Of a DNA stretch of 64,000 nt, positions 24,821 to 34,133 are shown piece by piece. Made by a program: the position numbers and the translations under genes. The stretch's first letter is position 1, and each line of letters starts with the position of its first letter. Origin of the DNA: JAJECS01 sp965219705. GTDB taxonomy: Bacteria > Chloroflexota > UBA11872. The notes below the pieces were generated by a model, which made no database searches, was not told the DNA's origin, and worked only from the letters and a program-made list of their open reading frames with translations. The DNA is taken from assembly GCA_965219705.1 (NCBI GenBank), contig OZ244789.1, forward strand, positions 868,001-932,000, read 5' to 3'.

Positions 24821-26319
24821 CAGGAGTTCGTCTCCGCATCGGCGCCGCGCCGCCGGAAGAGCAAGGCCGCCTCGTTCCGGACGGTCTCGCGATCCATCAG
24901 ATAGACGAGCCCCGCGTAGACGAGAACGACCACGAGGCCTCCCTGGATCAGCAGCACCCAGTCGGTCAGCAGCGGCAGCATGACCAGACGCCCAAAGGCT
25001 CCCGCCAGCACGGCCGCCGCCAGCGGGCGCACGAGATGCCGCAGCAGGCGGAAGTCGAAGACATCCCGCGCCAGCGGCAGCAATACAAGCGCGGCGGCGA
25101 ACTGGGTGGCCGCGAGGGCGATGGGGATGGCAAGCACGCCGAGTCCGGCTGCGCCAAGGCCAAAGGCCAGCCCCCAGGCCGCCGCCGCCCAGACGATGGC
25201 GACCACCAGGACTTCGCGCGTGCGGCCGAGGGCCGCGAGCATGGGCGTGAGCAAGCCGTTGATGGGCACGAGCACAGCGCTGGCGGCCAGCGCGTAGAGC
25301 GCGGGGATGGCTGGCAGCCACTGCTCGCTGTAGATGTAGATCGCAATCTCCGGGGCAAAGGCCACAACGGCCGCGAATGCCGGCAGGGTCACGATGGCAT
25401 TCCACTTGAGCGTGAGCTCGGCGCCGCGCCGCACGCGCGCCATATCGTCCTGCATGCGAGCAAACGTGGGCAGCGTGACCCTTGACACCAGCTGCGTCAG
25501 CGTGAGCGGCTGCGAGGCGATCTTATCCGCCCAACTCAGCAATCCGGTGCCGTCGACGCCGACCGTGCGCGGCGATAGGAGCGGGATCAGCGAGTCCTTG
25601 GCCATCAACGCGAGGCGAGCGCCTTGAAACTGCGCGCCGAAGCGGACGTACTGCCGCAGCCCCGCCGGCCGCCAGGACGGAATCGGCGCCCACGGCTGCA
25701 CGACGAGAACGGCCAGCGTGGAGACGATGCTCGCCCCGACGTGAGCGATGATCAGGCTCCACGGGCCGAACGCGCCGATGGCGAACCCGATGCCGGCGCC
25801 GAAGTACCAGATGGTGCCGGCGATGTCAGCCGCCGCAAGGCGGCCAAACTGTAGGTGTCGCTCGAGCAGGGCCGCCGGGACGAGCCGAAAGGCCGAAAGC
25901 CAGATCGAGATCCCGAAAACGCGGATCATCCAGGGATCGGCCGCCACGCCAACCCATTCCGTAAGCATGGGCGGGCCGGCAACCACCACGATGGCGCTGG
26001 CGATGGTGACCAGGCCAAGGTGCAACGTGAACACGGCGCGCAAGTCGGCGCGGCCGGGATCGTCCTTGCGCTGGATCACGCTGGGATGCAGCCCCACATC
26101 GGTGAACTGCTTGATAAGCCCGGCGAGGAAGGCAATCGGCACCACGACGCCAAAATCGCCCAGCGTGAGCAGGCGGTAGAGCGCAATGTCTCCCGAGAAC
26201 GACACGAGCTTCATGCCGCCCTCACGCACGCCGAGGGCGACCACGCCGCGCACGGCTCGCTCGCCCAAGGTCGCGGACGACTCGCGTTCAGCCGTGCGAT
26301 CAGGGGCTTCAGCCGTCAC
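24820..26319 (-). CDS. Wzx-type oligosaccharide flippase (MOP superfamily), 499 aa
   Basis: Polytopic membrane protein with about 12-14 hydrophobic segments and the Polysacc_synt layout: GVVALGVREGGMKLVSFSGD, LYRLLTLGDFGVVVPIAFLAG near the start and a C-terminal multidrug/oligosaccharide-flippase-like half. Predicted to move lipid-linked oligosaccharide across the cytoplasmic membrane. GTG start at 26319, one base after the GT4 stop. The same operon also carries an ABC exporter, which is a second export route. Confidence 0.9.
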   Translation of the reverse strand: MTAEAPDRTAERESSATLGERAVRGVVALGVREGGMKLVSFSGDIALYRLLTLGDFGVVVPIAFLAGLIKQFTDVGLHPSVIQRKDDPGRADLRAVFTLHLGLVTIASAIVVVAGPPMLTEWVGVAADPWMIRVFGISIWLSAFRLVPAALLERHLQFGRLAAADIAGTIWYFGAGIGFAIGAFGPWSLIIAHVGASIVSTLAVLVVQPWAPIPSWRPAGLRQYVRFGAQFQGARLALMAKDSLIPLLSPRTVGVDGTGLLSWADKIASQPLTLTQLVSRVTLPTFARMQDDMARVRRGAELTLKWNAIVTLPAFAAVVAFAPEIAIYIYSEQWLPAIPALYALAASAVLVPINGLLTPMLAALGRTREVLVVAIVWAAAAWGLAFGLGAAGLGVLAIPIALAATQFAAALVLLPLARDVFDFRLLRHLVRPLAAAVLAGAFGRLVMLPLLTDWVLLIQGGLVVVLVYAGLVYLMDRETVRNEAALLFRRRGADAETNS

Positions 26320-26320
26320 G

Positions 26321-27451
26321 TCACGGTCCTGGCCGGACGCGTCGGTCGAGCGCTTGCTCGTACACGTCGAGGAGCTGGGCGGTGGAACGCTCCCAGGTCA
26401 TGGCCGCGGCGCGCGCCCGGCCGCCGTTGGCCAACCGACGGCGCTCCTCCGGGGACATCAGGAGCCGTGCCAGCGCAGTCTCAAGCGCCGCCGTATCGCC
26501 CGGCGGCACCAGCAGCCCGCTCTCACCATGCGCCACGATCTCCTCCGCAGCGGAATCGCGCGAGCTGATCACGGGCGCGCCGCAGGCGCCCGCCTCAAGC
26601 AGCACGAGGCCGAATCCCTCGAAGTCGCGTCCGACCGATCGGAAGGGCATGACGACCACGGACGCGCGGCCATACCAGCGCACAAGCGCGTCATGGCTCA
26701 CGGCCCCCGTGAGGGTCACGACTTCCTGGAGATCCAGCGCGCCGATGCGTTCATGAAGCCGCGCAACGAAGGAGGAGCGCGGCGCGTAGGGACCGACAAT
26801 GACGAAGCGCGACCGCGGCAGGCGCGCGCGCACCGCCGCGAATGCCTCCAACGCCACATCGAAGCCCTTGCGCGGCTTGGGCTCGCCGACCGAAAGCACA
26901 AGCCCCGGCTCGCGCTCAACCGGCGGGTCGGGCGCCGCGAACTCAGCCGCCCGAACCGCCAGCGGTACGACCGTGGTGTGGGTGAATCCCGTATCTCGCC
27001 GCACCCGCCGCTCGGTATAGCGGCTGATGGCAATCAGCCGCCGCGCACGGCGCATGCCCCAGCGCAGCATGCGTGATTCCAGCCAGTCACGGCCGGACGG
27101 CACCGCGTAGGTGCCGACGAGCGAAATGAACAGCGGGCGGCGGCCAGCGGCGAGAGCTACCGCCGGGGCGTACGGCTCGACCATGCAGTGGACAGCGTCC
27201 ACGCCCCGCAGCGCGCGCCACAGCGGCCGGACGCTCCGCGCGAGCAAACGCGCGAAATGCGGCGTGCCCCGGCGAAACGAGGGGATCGCCGCGTGGTCGG
27301 CATGAGCGCGCAGGTCGGCGGGCATGGCGCCGCCAGGCGTGACCAGCCGAACGTCGACCCCCGCCGCGATGAGTCCGCGCGCCAGCTCGCCCGCGTAGCG
27401 CCCCCACCCGTTGCTGGGGTCCAGCTCGTCGGCCACGATGGCCAGCTTCAC
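26321..27451 (-). CDS. GT4-family glycosyltransferase, 376 aa
   Basis: GT-B enzyme. N-terminal KLAIVADELDPSNGWGRYAG; donor domain VLSVGEPKPRKGFDVALEAF and FEGFGLVLLEAGACGAPVIS with the E-x7-E pair. The start is GTG at 27451, overlapping the stop of the YfhO-like gene by four bases (GTGA). Predicted cytoplasmic glycosyl transfer onto the lipid-linked chain. Confidence 0.92.
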   Translation of the reverse strand: MKLAIVADELDPSNGWGRYAGELARGLIAAGVDVRLVTPGGAMPADLRAHADHAAIPSFRRGTPHFARLLARSVRPLWRALRGVDAVHCMVEPYAPAVALAAGRRPLFISLVGTYAVPSGRDWLESRMLRWGMRRARRLIAISRYTERRVRRDTGFTHTTVVPLAVRAAEFAAPDPPVEREPGLVLSVGEPKPRKGFDVALEAFAAVRARLPRSRFVIVGPYAPRSSFVARLHERIGALDLQEVVTLTGAVSHDALVRWYGRASVVVMPFRSVGRDFEGFGLVLLEAGACGAPVISSRDSAAEEIVAHGESGLLVPPGDTAALETALARLLMSPEERRRLANGGRARAAAMTWERSTAQLLDVYEQALDRRVRPGP

Positions 27452-30060
27452 CGCCGCTGCCTCCAGATGCTCACGGCCAGCAGCGGTACCAGGAGTCCTG
27501 TCGCCGCCAGCGACGCGATTACGCCCGCCGAATAGCCCGGCGGGTCGAACCGCATGCTGATTTGGTGCGCGCCCGCCGGCAGCGCGAGGCCGCGCGACAC
27601 CAGGTTGACGGTCAGTATCTCCGCCGGGCGGCCGTTCACCTCGGTCGTCCAGCCGGGATAGGGCGCCTCGTTCAGCACGAGCAGACCCGGCGACGCCAGG
27701 TCGACGCTGAGCTCGATCCGATCGGGGCCGCGGACCACGGGGCCAATGACATCCGAACCGTTGGAGATTTGTCCAGGCTCGATTCCCGGATCGCGCGGCA
27801 CAAACGCATAGTCGGGCCGCACGGCTAGGCGTTCAAGCAGGGACGGCGTGTCGTCGACCACGGACCAGCGTCTGGCGATCCAGGCAGCGGGGCGCCAGTC
27901 CTCGATCTCATAGACGAACAACGGCTGCTCCACGCCGGCCCAGTCGGGCAGCGCGATCGGGCTGGCGTGCACTTCGCGCAACCCCTCAATCGGCAAGGCC
28001 ACCCCCGACGTGACGTACCGGACGTTGGCGGCGGCGAGCGCGCCGAGACGTGACCGCAGGACGACGAGCCGGGCGTCAGCGTCGAGCGAGGCGTCCGTGG
28101 CAAAGCCGGGCAGCGTGGCCCGTTCGCTACCCGCAAACGCCAGAAACTCAGCCGTGCTGCGCGGCATCAAGTTTTCGTAGCCGTCGATCGTCGCGGGTCC
28201 CCCGTCCAGCGCCAGATTGGGGGCGCGGGTGGCGGTGAGGAAGACCCATTCGAGGAGGTCGCGCTGATCCCGCGACAGGCGGTCCCCGGTTGCCGTGGAC
28301 AGCTCGAATTTCTGCGCGAGCGGGCGATAGGAGAAGAGGCGGCCCTCGCGATCGTCGGCGGACACAGTGACCGCCGGCGAGGGGCGGGCGTGCCACTCCC
28401 CGGGGACCGTCGGCACGGCGTGGCCGGGCGCCAAGAGCAGGTCGGCCGCAAGCACGGCGCCGACGCCCATTTGCGCGTGCACGCCGCGCAGCGCGCCGCG
28501 CCGATATGCCCAGATCAGCAGCGCGCCGAGGACGGCGGTGACCAGCAGGAGTCGAGGCGTGGGACCCGCCAAGCTGAAGGCGGATTCGAGCCGCGCATAG
28601 AGTTGGTCGAAGGTTCGGTAGTAGCGCTCGGCGGTGAGAAACCGATCCTCGGACCCGACAATCACGCGGTCGATGTAGTCGTAGCCATAGGGCACGATCA
28701 AGAAGGCAAAGCCGGTGAGCGTGATCGTGGCGGCCAGGGTGCCGGCCGCAATGAGGCCCGCGAGCCACGTCCAGGCGCGCACGAGCCAGCCAACCGCCCG
28801 CGCGGCGGCCAGGTCGGGCCGGGGCAGCAGCTCGAATCCGAAGGCCGCGAGAAAGCCCAGGCCAAACGTCGCCACCAGCCCGAAGCGCGCGGGCTGCCGG
28901 AAGAAGCCGAACAGCGGCAGCTTGTGGAGGAGTGGGAAGCCCAGGCTGTAGGCGCCCATGGCCAGCACCCAGGCGACGACGACCAGCACGGCGAGGAAGC
29001 GCACCACCCGATGCCGGCGCGCGGCCACGAGCGCGATGAGGGCCAGCACCGGCGTGAGAATCCCGAGATAGAGCAGCTCCTCGGCGTTGAGCGTTTCGTC
29101 GAGCACGCGCGGGATTTCGAAAGACGGGTAGAGGTAACCGAGCACCAGGCTCCAAGGCGGGATCGAGCCTTGCGCCGCGGTTGCAAACTCGAGGCCGCCG
29201 GCGCGGCCGGAAAGCGCCGTGGTCTGAAGCGTCGGCAGAAACCGCACGGCGCCCAGCACGAGGCCCACGCCGACGGCCGTGAGCAGCCAGGCTCCCAGAC
29301 GAAGCACGGGCCACCGCCCGGCCTCGCGCCACGTCCACACCAGGCGGAACAGGGCGTACGCCAGCCAGGCCGAGACGAAGAGCAAGGCGATCTGCGGGTG
29401 TCCCGCCAAGCTCGTGATGCCGGTGATGACCGCCAGGCCGACGGCCCACGTCCGGCGTCCCTGCGCAATGCGTTCGATTGCCACCAGGCCAGCGGGCAGG
29501 ACGAAGAAGATGTCGGCGTAGTTGAGGAAGCGGGACGTGGCGAAGACGAAGGGGCTGTAGGCATACAGGAACGCCGCAAGAAACGCGCTGCGCCGCGACA
29601 GGCCCCAGACGCGACCGAGGCCGTAGGCCGCGGCCGCGGCCAGCACGAGGCCCAGGGATGTCTCGACGAAGTAGGCCCGGAGCGGGTCGAACACGCGCAG
29701 CAGGCCCCAGGTCAGCGGGTAGAACCAGCCGAACTCGGAGAAGGCCACGGGAAATCCGCCGAGCATGCCGTCCGTCCAGAGCGGAATTCGGCCTTCCGCC
29801 AGACCTTCCGCCAGCAAGCGATAGCGCGGCTGGTAGCTGAGCAGCACGTCAAAGTCGAGCCATGGCTCGCCCGCGATCAGCAGTCCTCGATACAGGATCA
29901 GCAGTGGGGCGAGGAGCCCAACGGCCACGAGCAGCCGGTGCCGGTTTGCGCCGGCGTGCTCGAGGCGGTCTGCCGCGCGCCCGATGAGGGCGGCGGCGCG
30001 CGTCAGGCTGGCTGCGGCAGGTCGAGGAAGTCCACGATCCTGGCCGCGCGTCGATTCCAC
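27448..30060 (-). CDS. YfhO-like polytopic membrane protein (GT-C-like), 870 aa
   Basis: Large membrane protein with about a dozen hydrophobic helices in the first 560 residues and an extracytoplasmic C-terminal part. N-terminal WLDFDVLLSYQPRYRLLAEG, GRIPLWTDGMLGGFPVAFSE and the C-terminal PYPGWTTEVNGRPAEIL segment are characteristic of YfhO, a putative GT-C enzyme linked to teichoic-acid and glycolipid glycosylation. GTG at 30060 is the only reasonable start and overlaps the upstream gene by 58 bases. It probably uses polyprenyl-phosphate sugars on the outer face of the membrane. Confidence 0.88.
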   Translation of the reverse strand: MESTRGQDRGLPRPAAASLTRAAALIGRAADRLEHAGANRHRLLVAVGLLAPLLILYRGLLIAGEPWLDFDVLLSYQPRYRLLAEGLAEGRIPLWTDGMLGGFPVAFSEFGWFYPLTWGLLRVFDPLRAYFVETSLGLVLAAAAAYGLGRVWGLSRRSAFLAAFLYAYSPFVFATSRFLNYADIFFVLPAGLVAIERIAQGRRTWAVGLAVITGITSLAGHPQIALLFVSAWLAYALFRLVWTWREAGRWPVLRLGAWLLTAVGVGLVLGAVRFLPTLQTTALSGRAGGLEFATAAQGSIPPWSLVLGYLYPSFEIPRVLDETLNAEELLYLGILTPVLALIALVAARRHRVVRFLAVLVVVAWVLAMGAYSLGFPLLHKLPLFGFFRQPARFGLVATFGLGFLAAFGFELLPRPDLAAARAVGWLVRAWTWLAGLIAAGTLAATITLTGFAFLIVPYGYDYIDRVIVGSEDRFLTAERYYRTFDQLYARLESAFSLAGPTPRLLLVTAVLGALLIWAYRRGALRGVHAQMGVGAVLAADLLLAPGHAVPTVPGEWHARPSPAVTVSADDREGRLFSYRPLAQKFELSTATGDRLSRDQRDLLEWVFLTATRAPNLALDGGPATIDGYENLMPRSTAEFLAFAGSERATLPGFATDASLDADARLVVLRSRLGALAAANVRYVTSGVALPIEGLREVHASPIALPDWAGVEQPLFVYEIEDWRPAAWIARRWSVVDDTPSLLERLAVRPDYAFVPRDPGIEPGQISNGSDVIGPVVRGPDRIELSVDLASPGLLVLNEAPYPGWTTEVNGRPAEILTVNLVSRGLALPAGAHQISMRFDPPGYSAGVIASLAATGLLVPLLAVSIWRQRR

Positions 30061-31199
30061 GTGCAGTCCGCTACCTCGTTCCGGGCCGTGCGCGCCAGGC
30101 GTGCGGCGAGCTCATGGTCGCCCAACAGGCGCACGATGGCGGCGGCAAGCGCCGCATTATCGTCCGGTGGCACGAGCAGCGCGTTGTGCTCATGGCGCAG
30201 CACCTCGCGCAGCGAGGGCAGATCGCTGGCCACGATGGGGACTCCAGCCGCCATGTACTCGAACATCTTGAGCGGCGAGGTGTGCTCGCGCGCAATGATC
30301 GTAGCGCCGCTGAAGGGAATCACCGCCACGTCGGCCGCGGCAAGGTAGCGCCGCGCCTCAGCAGGCGAGCGATGGCCCGTGATCCGCACGTTGCGCATGG
30401 CGCGCGCCCGATGGCGAATGCGGTCGATGTCCGGTGGCACGCCGCCCACGATGGTGACCTCCACGGCGTCGGGGAGGTGCGCCGCGGCCGCGACGAGCGT
30501 GTCGACGCCCTTCCACGCATAGAGGTGGCCGACGTAGCAGACGAGGGGCACGTCCGGCGCGAAATCGAGCGCCTGGCGCGCGGCGGCGCGCGGCTCAAGC
30601 TCAAACGCGGCGGCGGGGGCGGCGTCATGCGCCACGAGCACGCGCTCGGGCGGCAGGCCGCGGCTGAGATACCAGCGGCGCAGCGCCCCCGAGATGACCA
30701 CCACGCGGTCTACACGGCGCACCGCCCACAGATGCAGCCACTGCGAAAGCGACGAACGCGGCAGCGTGTGCCCCTCGAAGCACGTGCGGACGCCGCGGCG
30801 CCGGCGCAGGGTCGTGAGCGTCAATGGAAAGAGATCGCGGCTGTACACGACGTGCCCCTTGAGGCGGCGCACCAGCACCAGCGCGCTGAGCGTGAACGTC
30901 GTGAGCTGAAGCAGGTGAGCCAGCAAGGGGATGGGTCCGCGGTTGCACGCGGGCCAATCGACGGTGACGCGTTTGATCAGGTCGAGACAAGGCAGGCCAA
31001 TGATCGCGAAGGCCGGCGCCACGCCGAAATAGGCAAAGGGGTTCTCGACGCGCCGCATGGCATCCGTGTTGACACGGCGCGCATGGAGCAAGATCACCTC
31101 CAGATTCTGCGCCGCGAAGGCTTCGGCCATATGCATGATTTGCAGCGGGTGGGCTTTCTCGCTGGGAATGCGTGCATTCGCCAGGAAGATCAGGCGCAT
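30003..31199 (-). CDS. GT4-family glycosyltransferase, 398 aa
   Basis: GT-B enzyme. N-terminal RLIFLANARIPSEKAHPLQI; donor domain VCYVGHLYAWKGVDTLVAAA and SPLKMFEYMAAGVPIVASDL. The ATG at 31199 begins at the first strand; the in-frame extension upstream is a shadow of the preceding gene. Gap to the 594-residue protein is 11 bases. Confidence 0.92.
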   Translation of the reverse strand: MRLIFLANARIPSEKAHPLQIMHMAEAFAAQNLEVILLHARRVNTDAMRRVENPFAYFGVAPAFAIIGLPCLDLIKRVTVDWPACNRGPIPLLAHLLQLTTFTLSALVLVRRLKGHVVYSRDLFPLTLTTLRRRRGVRTCFEGHTLPRSSLSQWLHLWAVRRVDRVVVISGALRRWYLSRGLPPERVLVAHDAAPAAAFELEPRAAARQALDFAPDVPLVCYVGHLYAWKGVDTLVAAAAHLPDAVEVTIVGGVPPDIDRIRHRARAMRNVRITGHRSPAEARRYLAAADVAVIPFSGATIIAREHTSPLKMFEYMAAGVPIVASDLPSLREVLRHEHNALLVPPDDNAALAAAIVRLLGDHELAARLARTARNEVADCTWNRRAARIVDFLDLPQPA

Positions 31200-31210
31200 G
31201 GAACCCGGTC

Positions 31211-32995
31211 TCAGATCTCGTAGTGGATCGAGGCCGTGACGCCGGCGCCGAGCGGTCCAAAATGCACCTGGTTGTCCCTCACGCGCCAGCTTGTCGGAGC
31301 GTCCACCTCGAACCACTCGACGCCCCGCGGGTAGCGATAGGCAAGACCCATGGTCGGCTGCGTGACGTTGACGCCATCGGCAACCAGCAGACGGTCGTCG
31401 CGCCAACGGTAGCTCCGCTCCGTGCGCAGGGCGGGATGCGCCTGGCCGTCCGGCCGCGCCAGCCCTGAGGCAATCACGACGCCGTCGTCCTCGGGTGTGA
31501 CGCGACCATCGAGCGCGTGGATCGAGGCGTATTGGCCCACGGCGGCCCACGCAGGCGGGCCGAGGAAGCGATAGAGCATGCGGAGGGCATACCAGCGGCG
31601 GCCCGCGCGCCAATGCATTCGCGCGATCCGCAGGCGAAACCATTGGGCCGCGTCGAGTGGGGCCGACCCCGGCTGGGTCGTGGGGGCGAGGAACCACGTG
31701 CCTTCGGGCATCCACGGCTCGCAGACTTGCGTGAGCGCGTTGGCCCACCCGCGTTCCGCATTGCCGACGTAGACCAGCCCGCCGCCGCCCACTCGCCCCC
31801 CAACGAAATCGTTTGCCGGCCGCTTGCGGACGCGCATGATGGCGCAGGCGCGCCGGGTCTGGATGCGGACCACGCCGGCATCGGCGCGGTGGATGGGCGG
31901 CGTTTGCGCGAGCGATGGTGGATTGGTCGGCAGGTCGTCCAACTCGGCCGCGGCATGCGCGCGCGCCAGCCAGGCGAGGTCGGCGGCGTGGACGACGGGG
32001 CATACGGCGGACGCACCGGTCGAGCACGCGTCGACCAGCCCGTCGGGACCCACGGCCTGGGCCGAGCGCGCCGCAACGATCCCCGCCAGCCGGCGCGCCG
32101 CCGGGCGCCCGTCCGTCGCCAGAGCGTAGGCGTCATAGGGCGCCGAGCCGGCCTCGGCATCCGCGTCCCAGCACCAGCGCTTACCTTCGAGAGCCAGCGG
32201 CTTCAGCCCATCGGGCCGCAGGATGTCGATGAGGAAGTCCACGCCGCGTTGCAGCTCGGCCGCGTGCGTTTCCGGCTCACCGATACGCGCCAGGGCGTAG
32301 CGCGCGAAGGCAAGCATCCGGCCGTGGTCGCAGACCGCGAGGTCGGCGATGCCCTCGTGCCCGCCGATGGCCGCCGCGTCGGTGACGTGGGGGAAGGAGC
32401 CGTCCGGGCGCATCTCGCCCAGCGCGCTGGCCACCGCATCCCGCACCGCGCCGGTCCAGTCGGGTTCGTCGAGCACCGCGGCAGCGCTGGCAAGCCCCAT
32501 CGCGCCCCAGAGACGCTGGCTGATGACCGGTGTGCCGGGCACTTTCGGCGACAAGTACGTCTCGGCGCAGAGGCGGATCGCTTCCTCGATGCGCTCGCGA
32601 TCGATCTCAGGCAGCCGACCGCCAGCCACCTCGAGCAGGGTGGCCAGCGCATCCACGCATTCGCCGCAATCGACGACGCGCGTCGAGCCGTTTCGTGGGT
32701 GGCGCGGACTGGTGAAGAACACCCAAGGTCCGCCAGCCGCGTCATCCTGACTGAGCCGGCCGGTGATGACGCGCGCCACGCGCAGGGCGCGGTCGATGAA
32801 ACGGTCGTCCTCGGCTTCGGAGCTCAGGGCGCAATTGAGCACGATGGCGCGCGCGGTCTTGCCCGTGTGGTCGACGGCGTGCTCGGGGCAGCGGGCGTAG
32901 CAGCCGTCGCGCCCGAGGAGCCGCTCAAAGGCGTCGGAGGCCCGCTCGACGGCCCAGCGGGCACGGGGCGTGAGGCGCGCAGTCCCGCTAGTCAC
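31211..32995 (-). CDS. Unrecognised 594-aa protein, possible alpha/alpha toroid plus beta-sandwich
   Basis: I do not recognise a family. The first about 370 residues are helical with repeated aromatic/small-residue patterns (AIRLCAETYLSPKVPG, DLAVCDHGRMLAFARYALAR, SAPYDAYALATDG), compatible with an (alpha/alpha) toroid as in polysaccharide lyases and terpenoid-cyclase-like folds. The last about 200 residues are beta-rich (HPALRTERSYRWRDDRLLVA, MGLAYRYPRGVEWFEV). That order resembles heparinase/alginate-lyase-like architecture, but catalytic residues were not identified. GTG at 32995 overlaps the upstream GT stop by 8 bases. Position inside the operon suggests a role in glycan trimming or modification. 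Confidence 0.7.
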   Translation of the reverse strand: MTSGTARLTPRARWAVERASDAFERLLGRDGCYARCPEHAVDHTGKTARAIVLNCALSSEAEDDRFIDRALRVARVITGRLSQDDAAGGPWVFFTSPRHPRNGSTRVVDCGECVDALATLLEVAGGRLPEIDRERIEEAIRLCAETYLSPKVPGTPVISQRLWGAMGLASAAAVLDEPDWTGAVRDAVASALGEMRPDGSFPHVTDAAAIGGHEGIADLAVCDHGRMLAFARYALARIGEPETHAAELQRGVDFLIDILRPDGLKPLALEGKRWCWDADAEAGSAPYDAYALATDGRPAARRLAGIVAARSAQAVGPDGLVDACSTGASAVCPVVHAADLAWLARAHAAAELDDLPTNPPSLAQTPPIHRADAGVVRIQTRRACAIMRVRKRPANDFVGGRVGGGGLVYVGNAERGWANALTQVCEPWMPEGTWFLAPTTQPGSAPLDAAQWFRLRIARMHWRAGRRWYALRMLYRFLGPPAWAAVGQYASIHALDGRVTPEDDGVVIASGLARPDGQAHPALRTERSYRWRDDRLLVADGVNVTQPTMGLAYRYPRGVEWFEVDAPTSWRVRDNQVHFGPLGAGVTASIHYEI

Positions 32996-34133
32996 GCTCG
33001 CCCACCTCCGCCCCGGGGACAGCCCGTGGGAACGGCGGCTCACGACGCTCGCGCAAGGCCGTGAACACTTGCACGAGCCGAGCCGCCAGGCTGCTCGCGG
33101 CGTGGCTGTCAACGACCGTTTGCCTGAGTTGCTCGATGGCGGCGGTGCGCAGGCTGGGGTGAAGCGCCAGCGCGCGCCGCAGGCCATCCGCCAAGGCCGC
33201 CGGCGACGATTGGACCAGAAAGTCGCCGGCGAACGCGTCCAGCGCGGCGCGGTAGGCGACATTGTTGGTGACGAGCAACGTCCCGGCGGCGAGGGCTTCC
33301 AGGCCGGTCTTGTCGAGGGCTGGGCGACTCCGCCAGGCGACGAACGCATCGAGACTCGCGTAGAACTCGGGCATGGCCGAGCTGGGCAGGCCGCCCAGGT
33401 AGGTGACGTGCTTCGTGAGCTCAAGCTCTCGCACGCGCTTCTGAATGCCGCCGAAGTATTCATGATCCGAGGGATAGAACGGCTCCCCGGCGACGCGCAA
33501 CTCAACCGGCGTGCCGCTGTCGCGCAGCTGCGCGGCGGCCTCGACCACCGTCGACAGCCCCTTCAGCGGCGTGATGCGCCCGGCGACGCCAATGACGGGC
33601 CGATCCGGCGTCGTCGACCGGATGGGCGCCGCCGCAAGCCGGTCCGTGTCGATGCCATGCCCAATGACGAACGCCCGAGGCGCGGTCAACGGAAAGCTCT
33701 CCGGTGAGGCCGTGATGGCGGCGCTGGCCAGCCTGGCGGCGGCGCGCAACGCTGGGGTGCGGCCATGACTGGTGTACCAGAGCACGAGGGGGACCCGCCG
33801 GGCCAAGCACCACGGCGCGGCGGCGAGGGCGTAAGCCGGGACCATATGCGCCAGAACGCCGTCCACTCGCCCCCCACCGATGAGGGCATGGCAACGGGCG
33901 AGCAGCATGGTCCATCGGGCGGCGCGCCCGTGACCACGCTCCTTGCCCAGCGTGTGAATGATCGCGTTTTGGGGCAGGTCAACGGCGCCCGTGGTGGCGG
34001 TGACAACATGCAACTGCTCAACCAACGGCGCCATCTCCTGCGCCCACAGATGAGCCACGCCCATGTTGGAACTGTCGGCTGCGAGTTCCTGGGTGATCAT
34101 CAGCAGCCGCAGCCCGCGTCGGGCCTCGCTCAT
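32988..34133 (-). CDS. GT4-family glycosyltransferase, 381 aa
   Basis: GT-B enzyme. N-terminal RLLMITQELAADSSNMGVAH; middle SAAITASPESFPL and IGHGIDTDRLA; donor domain IGVAGRITPLKGLSTVVEAA. The E-x7-E region is represented by RPALDKTGLEALAAGTLLVT, with the first Glu replaced (DKTGLEAL), a variation also seen in other GT4 proteins. ATG at 34133 overlaps the upstream stop (ATGA). Confidence 0.9.
   Translation of the reverse strand: MSEARRGLRLLMITQELAADSSNMGVAHLWAQEMAPLVEQLHVVTATTGAVDLPQNAIIHTLGKERGHGRAARWTMLLARCHALIGGGRVDGVLAHMVPAYALAAAPWCLARRVPLVLWYTSHGRTPALRAAARLASAAITASPESFPLTAPRAFVIGHGIDTDRLAAAPIRSTTPDRPVIGVAGRITPLKGLSTVVEAAAQLRDSGTPVELRVAGEPFYPSDHEYFGGIQKRVRELELTKHVTYLGGLPSSAMPEFYASLDAFVAWRSRPALDKTGLEALAAGTLLVTNNVAYRAALDAFAGDFLVQSSPAALADGLRRALALHPSLRTAAIEQLRQTVVDSHAASSLAARLVQVFTALRERREPPFPRAVPGAEVGERD

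Noticed and set aside
28390..30348. Long open frame of about 650 codons on the plus strand, antisense to the YfhO-like gene
   Set aside because: Its translation is dominated by Gln/Arg/Glu/Ala typical of GC-rich antisense frames and matches no family, while the opposite strand is a clear membrane protein.
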